Part shown: piece by piece, positions 61,097-64,000 of the stretch
Numbering within the stretch: position 1 is the first letter of the stretch
How the letters are laid out: the number at the start of each line of letters is the position of its first letter
Assembly: GCA_964461995.1 (NCBI GenBank)
Contig: CAYWXL010000009.1
Location: 1 to 64,000 of the forward strand
Origin: JALSRK01 sp964461995
GTDB lineage: Bacteria; Acidobacteriota; Terriglobia; Bryobacterales; Bryobacteraceae
DNA length: 64,000 nt
Direction of reading: 5' to 3'
Notes under the pieces: generated by a model
Databases searched by the model: none
Seen by the model: the letters and a program-made list of their open reading frames with translations, nothing else
What the model was told of the DNA's origin: nothing
Program-made: the position numbers and the translations under genes

Positions 61097-62350
61097 GTGA
61101 GCTGGTGGAAGACGATTTCGGGCCCCTTTCGGGCGATTCGCACGCAAGACATCGCCTGGCTGCTGTTTTTCTCCGCTTTGGCGGCGGTCAGTCCGACATT
61201 GAGCGACGCCGAGATCGAGCTGCTGATCGCGCTGGCGGTTCTCCAGGTGGCGGAACCGCGGGTGGAAGCCTTGCAGTCGCAGCGGGGCCGCATCGTCTCG
61301 ATCGGCTTGAAGCTGGTCCTCGGTTATCTGCTGATCGGCGTCTCCGGGGGCATCACCAGCAGTTACTACCTGATCCTGCTGGTGCCCGTGGTGGCGGCCG
61401 CCACGACCCTCGGGGCCGGCGGGACCGCACTGGTGACGCTCGGCGCTTGCGGCGCCTACCTCTCGTTCCTACTGTTCATCGACTGGGAGCAGTTTGTTCT
61501 GCTGCCGGAAGACGCCCGAGAACTGATGCTTCGCGTTCTTTTTCTGTGCCTCACCAGCTACCTCACCTATCAGCTCGTCGAGACTAACCGTTTGCAGGCC
61601 CGGCGTTACCAGACCGTGGCGGAGCAGCTCGCCGAGGCTAACCGGAACCTGCAGCGGGCCGAGGCGGCCGTCCGGCGCTCGGAGCGCCTCGCCGCCCTGG
61701 GTCAGCTCACCGCCGGCCTCGCCCATGAGCTGCGCAACCCGCTGGGAACGATGAAAGCCTCGGCCGAGGTGCTGGCCAAGAACCTCCCTTCGGACAACGA
61801 GGTCGCCCGCGAGCTCGCCGGCTACATCGCCGCCGAGGTGGACCGCCTGAACAGCCTGATTACCCGGTTCCTCGATTTCGCCCGCCCGCTCGAGTTGAAG
61901 CGCCAACCCGCTGAGATCACCGAGGTGATCGACCGGGCCGTGGAGCAGCTCCGCCGCCACCGGCCGGAACTCGACGTGACCGTCTTCAAGAACTACTCCC
62001 CCGACGTGCCGCCGGTGCCCGTGGACGCCCAGTTGATGGAACGGGTCTTCTACAACCTCCTGGAGAACGCGGCGCAGGCCACGCCCGCCGGCGGCGCGAT
62101 CACCGTCAAGACCCGGCCGGTGAAGGGCGGCGTGGAGGTCGCCGTGATCGACCGCGGCTCCGGCATCCCGCCGGAAAACCTGGAAAGCATCTTCAACCCG
62201 TTCTTCACCACTAAGAGCGGCGGCGTGGGGCTGGGGCTGGCCATCGTTTCGAAAATTGTCGATGAGCACGGCGGTAGAATGGCGGTCGAGAGCGAGGTGG
62301 GAGAAGGCAGCGTGTTCCGGGTGGTGCTTCCCGCTGAGGTCGAGGCATGA
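61097..62350 (+). CDS. Membrane sensor histidine kinase (NtrB/AtoS-like)
   Basis: A 417-residue kinase. The N-terminal part (about 15-165) has about five to six hydrophobic helices (AWLLFFSALAAVSP, IALAVLQVAE, IGLKLVLGYLLIGVSGG, YYLILLVPVVAAATTL, and others), with no obvious periplasmic sensor domain. The dimerisation/phosphoacceptor site is RLAALGQLTAGLAHELRNPLG, with His in AHELRNP. The ATP-binding domain has VFYNLLENAAQATPAGG (N box), DRGSGIPPENL (G1) and GGVGLGLAIVSKIVDEHGG (G2). It overlaps the response regulator gene by four bases, a classical pair. The signal is unknown. The upstream frame to 60911 is probably not translated. Confidence 0.9.
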   Translation: MSWWKTISGPFRAIRTQDIAWLLFFSALAAVSPTLSDAEIELLIALAVLQVAEPRVEALQSQRGRIVSIGLKLVLGYLLIGVSGGITSSYYLILLVPVVAAATTLGAGGTALVTLGACGAYLSFLLFIDWEQFVLLPEDARELMLRVLFLCLTSYLTYQLVETNRLQARRYQTVAEQLAEANRNLQRAEAAVRRSERLAALGQLTAGLAHELRNPLGTMKASAEVLAKNLPSDNEVARELAGYIAAEVDRLNSLITRFLDFARPLELKRQPAEITEVIDRAVEQLRRHRPELDVTVFKNYSPDVPPVPVDAQLMERVFYNLLENAAQATPAGGAITVKTRPVKGGVEVAVIDRGSGIPPENLESIFNPFFTTKSGGVGLGLAIVSKIVDEHGGRMAVESEVGEGSVFRVVLPAEVEA

Positions 62351-63717
62351 AGAAGAGCCGAATCCTGATCGTCGAGGACGAGGAGAAGCTGCGCCGAGTC
62401 ATCCAGTTGCAGCTCACTGCGGCCGGCTACGAGGTCGAGCAAGCCGGAACCGCCGAGGAAGGCCTCCGGCTGGCTGATGGGGCGCACCTGATCCTCACCG
62501 ACCTCCGCCTGCCCGGGATGGACGGCATCGAACTGATCCGGAAGCTGCGGGAACAGAACTCCCAGACCCCGATCATCGTGATGACCGCTTTCGGCACCGT
62601 CGAGAACGCGGTCGAAGCCATGAAGCTCGGAGCCGTGGACTTCCTGCCCAAGCCATTCTCGATGGATCACTTGATGACCGTCATTGAGAAGGCCCTCGAA
62701 GTCCGCGCCCTGCGCGACGAGAACCTCCGCCTCCGGCAGGAGCTCGACCGCCGGTACTGCTTCGACAACATCATCGGACGCAGCCCCGCCATGCAGGAGA
62801 TCTTCGCCACCATCGAGCGGGTGGCGCCGACGCGGGCCACCGTGCTGATCGCCGGTGAAAGCGGCACCGGTAAGGACCTGATCGCCCGCGCCATCCATCA
62901 CCATTCGCCCCGCCGCGACAAGCCTTTCGTCAAGATCAACTGCGCCGCCATCCCCGAGAATCTCATGGAAAGCGAGCTGTTCGGTTACGAGAAAGGCGCT
63001 TTCACCGGCGCGGTGACGAGCAAGCCCGGCAAGTTCGAACAGGCCGACACCGGCACGGTCTTCCTCGATGAGATCGGCGACGTGCCGCCGAGCGTCCAGG
63101 TGAAGCTGCTTCGTGTGCTTCAGGAACGGGAGTTCGAGCGCCTCGGCAGCAACAAGACGCGCCACATCGACGTCCGGGTGCTGGCGGCCACCAACGCCGA
63201 TCTACGGGCGGCGCTGGAGAGCGGCGAGTTCCGCGAGGACCTCTACTACCGACTCAACGTCGTGCCGATCAACGTCCCGCCCTTGCGGGAGCGCAAAGAA
63301 GACATCCCCGCCTTGGTCGAGCATTTCATCCGCAAGCACCGCGAGGATCTCGGAAGCCGCGTCGAATCTATCTCCGAGGAGGCCCTCGACGTCTTGATGC
63401 GGTATCACTGGCCGGGCAACGTGCGGGAACTGGAGAACGTGATCGAGCGCAGCCTGGTGCTCTGTCCTGGCGACCGGCTCGAAGCCGGCGACATCCGCCT
63501 GGACACGGCCAGAAAGGCGGCCCCTCCAGCCGACGGCTTCCTCCCGCCCGGCAAGACGCTCCAAGAGTACGAGCACGACCTCATCCGGAAGGCTCTCGAG
63601 CTTGCCAAAGGCAACAAGAGCCAGGCGGCGCGGCTGCTAGGCTTGACCCGGAACGCCCTTCGTTACCGGCTTTCCCAAATGGGCCTCGGCGGCGAGGAGA
63701 ACAAGGGCGGTTCCTGA
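62347..63717 (+). CDS. Sigma54-dependent response regulator (NtrC family)
   Basis: A 456-residue activator. The receiver domain has EDEEKLR (acidic pocket), LILTDLRLPGMDG (phospho-acceptor Asp), VMTAF and DFLPKPFS (Lys). The AAA+ domain has Walker A GESGTGKD, ELFGYEKGAFTGA with the intact GAFTGA loop that contacts sigma54, and FLDEIGDVP as Walker B. The C-terminus carries a Fis-type helix-turn-helix (KSQAARLLGLTRNALRYRLSQMG). It therefore needs RpoN, encoded elsewhere, and activates -24/-12 promoters in response to the overlapping kinase. No -24/-12 site was recognised here. Confidence 0.94.
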   Translation: MKKSRILIVEDEEKLRRVIQLQLTAAGYEVEQAGTAEEGLRLADGAHLILTDLRLPGMDGIELIRKLREQNSQTPIIVMTAFGTVENAVEAMKLGAVDFLPKPFSMDHLMTVIEKALEVRALRDENLRLRQELDRRYCFDNIIGRSPAMQEIFATIERVAPTRATVLIAGESGTGKDLIARAIHHHSPRRDKPFVKINCAAIPENLMESELFGYEKGAFTGAVTSKPGKFEQADTGTVFLDEIGDVPPSVQVKLLRVLQEREFERLGSNKTRHIDVRVLAATNADLRAALESGEFREDLYYRLNVVPINVPPLRERKEDIPALVEHFIRKHREDLGSRVESISEEALDVLMRYHWPGNVRELENVIERSLVLCPGDRLEAGDIRLDTARKAAPPADGFLPPGKTLQEYEHDLIRKALELAKGNKSQAARLLGLTRNALRYRLSQMGLGGEENKGGS

Positions 63718-63756
63718 ACGGCGCCCCGCCCGAACGGCTTCCGACCCGTCTTCCCG

Positions 63757-64000
63757 CTAGCGGCAGGGATCCGCGTCCGGATCCACCCCGAAGGCGCGGT
63801 GGATGTCGCGTAGCGTCAGCGTGCCCACGAGTTCGTTCGGGTTAGCGCGGCTGATCACCGGCAGCACCGGATGGCCTGCGATCACCCGCATCGCATTGTC
63901 TAGGGCGATATCCGGGTAAAGCCGGGGTGTGGGATCGCGGAAGATCACCTGTTCGAGGGGCTGGTCGCCGCGGCCTTCGGCGGCGGCCGCCTCGAGTTCC
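63757..64000 (-). CDS. CBS-domain protein, C-terminal part (gene continues beyond the window)
   Basis: The minus-strand frame is open from the window edge to its stop at 63757, giving 80 residues. PDIALDNAMRVIAGHPVLPVISRANPNELVGTLTLRDIHRAFG is the second half of a CBS pair that binds adenosyl ligands. Such a tail is frequent on ClC-type chloride channels and on transporters or kinases, but the main domain is outside. The gene is partial, with its start beyond 64000. It converges on the NtrC-type gene. Confidence 0.7.
   Translation of the reverse strand, partial: ELEAAAAEGRGDQPLEQVIFRDPTPRLYPDIALDNAMRVIAGHPVLPVISRANPNELVGTLTLRDIHRAFGVDPDADPCR

Overview
The window looks like a high-GC scaffold from an environmental Acidobacteriota genome, most like the Solibacter/Bryobacter group. 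This is inferred from content: signal-peptide Gfo/Idh/MocA oxidoreductases, sulfatases, DUF4097/PDZ proteins, a TolC-RND pump, a serine/threonine kinase-like protein and several toxin-antitoxin loci. No rRNA, tRNA, insertion sequence, prophage or CRISPR array was recognised. Two runs of exactly 100 N (10038-10137 and 42482-42581) are scaffold joins. The first is flanked by the same 55 bases on both sides, and merging the copies restores one open mcrB frame.

Layout. 1-7.7 kb: a broken C-terminal fragment, nnrE, a coupled pair of small membrane/secreted genes, a Tat-type oxidoreductase, vapBC, a sulfatase, a five-bladed-propeller glycosidase and a frameshifted vapBC remnant. 7.8-11.2 kb: McrBC restriction with an EVE-like reader domain. 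11.5-18.2 kb: exported proteins (a NIPSNAP-like protein, a two-domain glycoside hydrolase lipoprotein, an M19 dipeptidase, a HEDLH metallopeptidase-like lipoprotein) and an RHH/ParE module. 18.4-29.9 kb: housekeeping genes (dinG, queD, ferredoxin, glycosyltransferase, M16 peptidase, Rieske protein, mutM, valS), then YceI, SYLF and a kinase-fold protein that has lost its catalytic residues. 30.2-42.4 kb: a second oxidoreductase, DUF1015, gyrA and an RND efflux operon whose TolC carries an N-terminal binding-protein domain. 42.6-48 kb: a metallo-beta-lactamase-fold protein, argC-argB-acetyltransferase behind an operator-like palindrome, and a molybdopterin-binding-fold protein. 48-53 kb: enolase-superfamily enzyme, deacetylase, acyl carrier protein, ketosynthase and glycosyltransferase. 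53-64 kb: araD divergent from a sulfatase, an ECF sigma / zinc-finger-HEAT anti-sigma / DUF4097 / PDZ operon, rpsA, an NtrB/NtrC-type two-component pair and the start of a CBS-domain gene.

How the genes work together. Sulfatases, glycosidases, oxidoreductases, the enolase-superfamily enzyme and AraD fit scavenging of sulfated or plant/microbial polysaccharides. The sigma/anti-sigma operon and the efflux operon look like envelope-stress and export modules. The deacetylase-ACP-ketosynthase-glycosyltransferase run suggests an acylated glycan or lipid.

Expression signals are distinctive. Nine genes have a TANNNT hexamer only 6-9 bases before the start codon and no room for a Shine-Dalgarno site, which suggests leaderless mRNAs. 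Others, including gyrA and argC, have extended -10 promoters. The findings judged most worth checking are the leaderless motif set, the kinase-fold protein without catalytic residues, the TolC fusion, the sigma/HEAT anti-sigma operon and the ACP-ketosynthase cluster.
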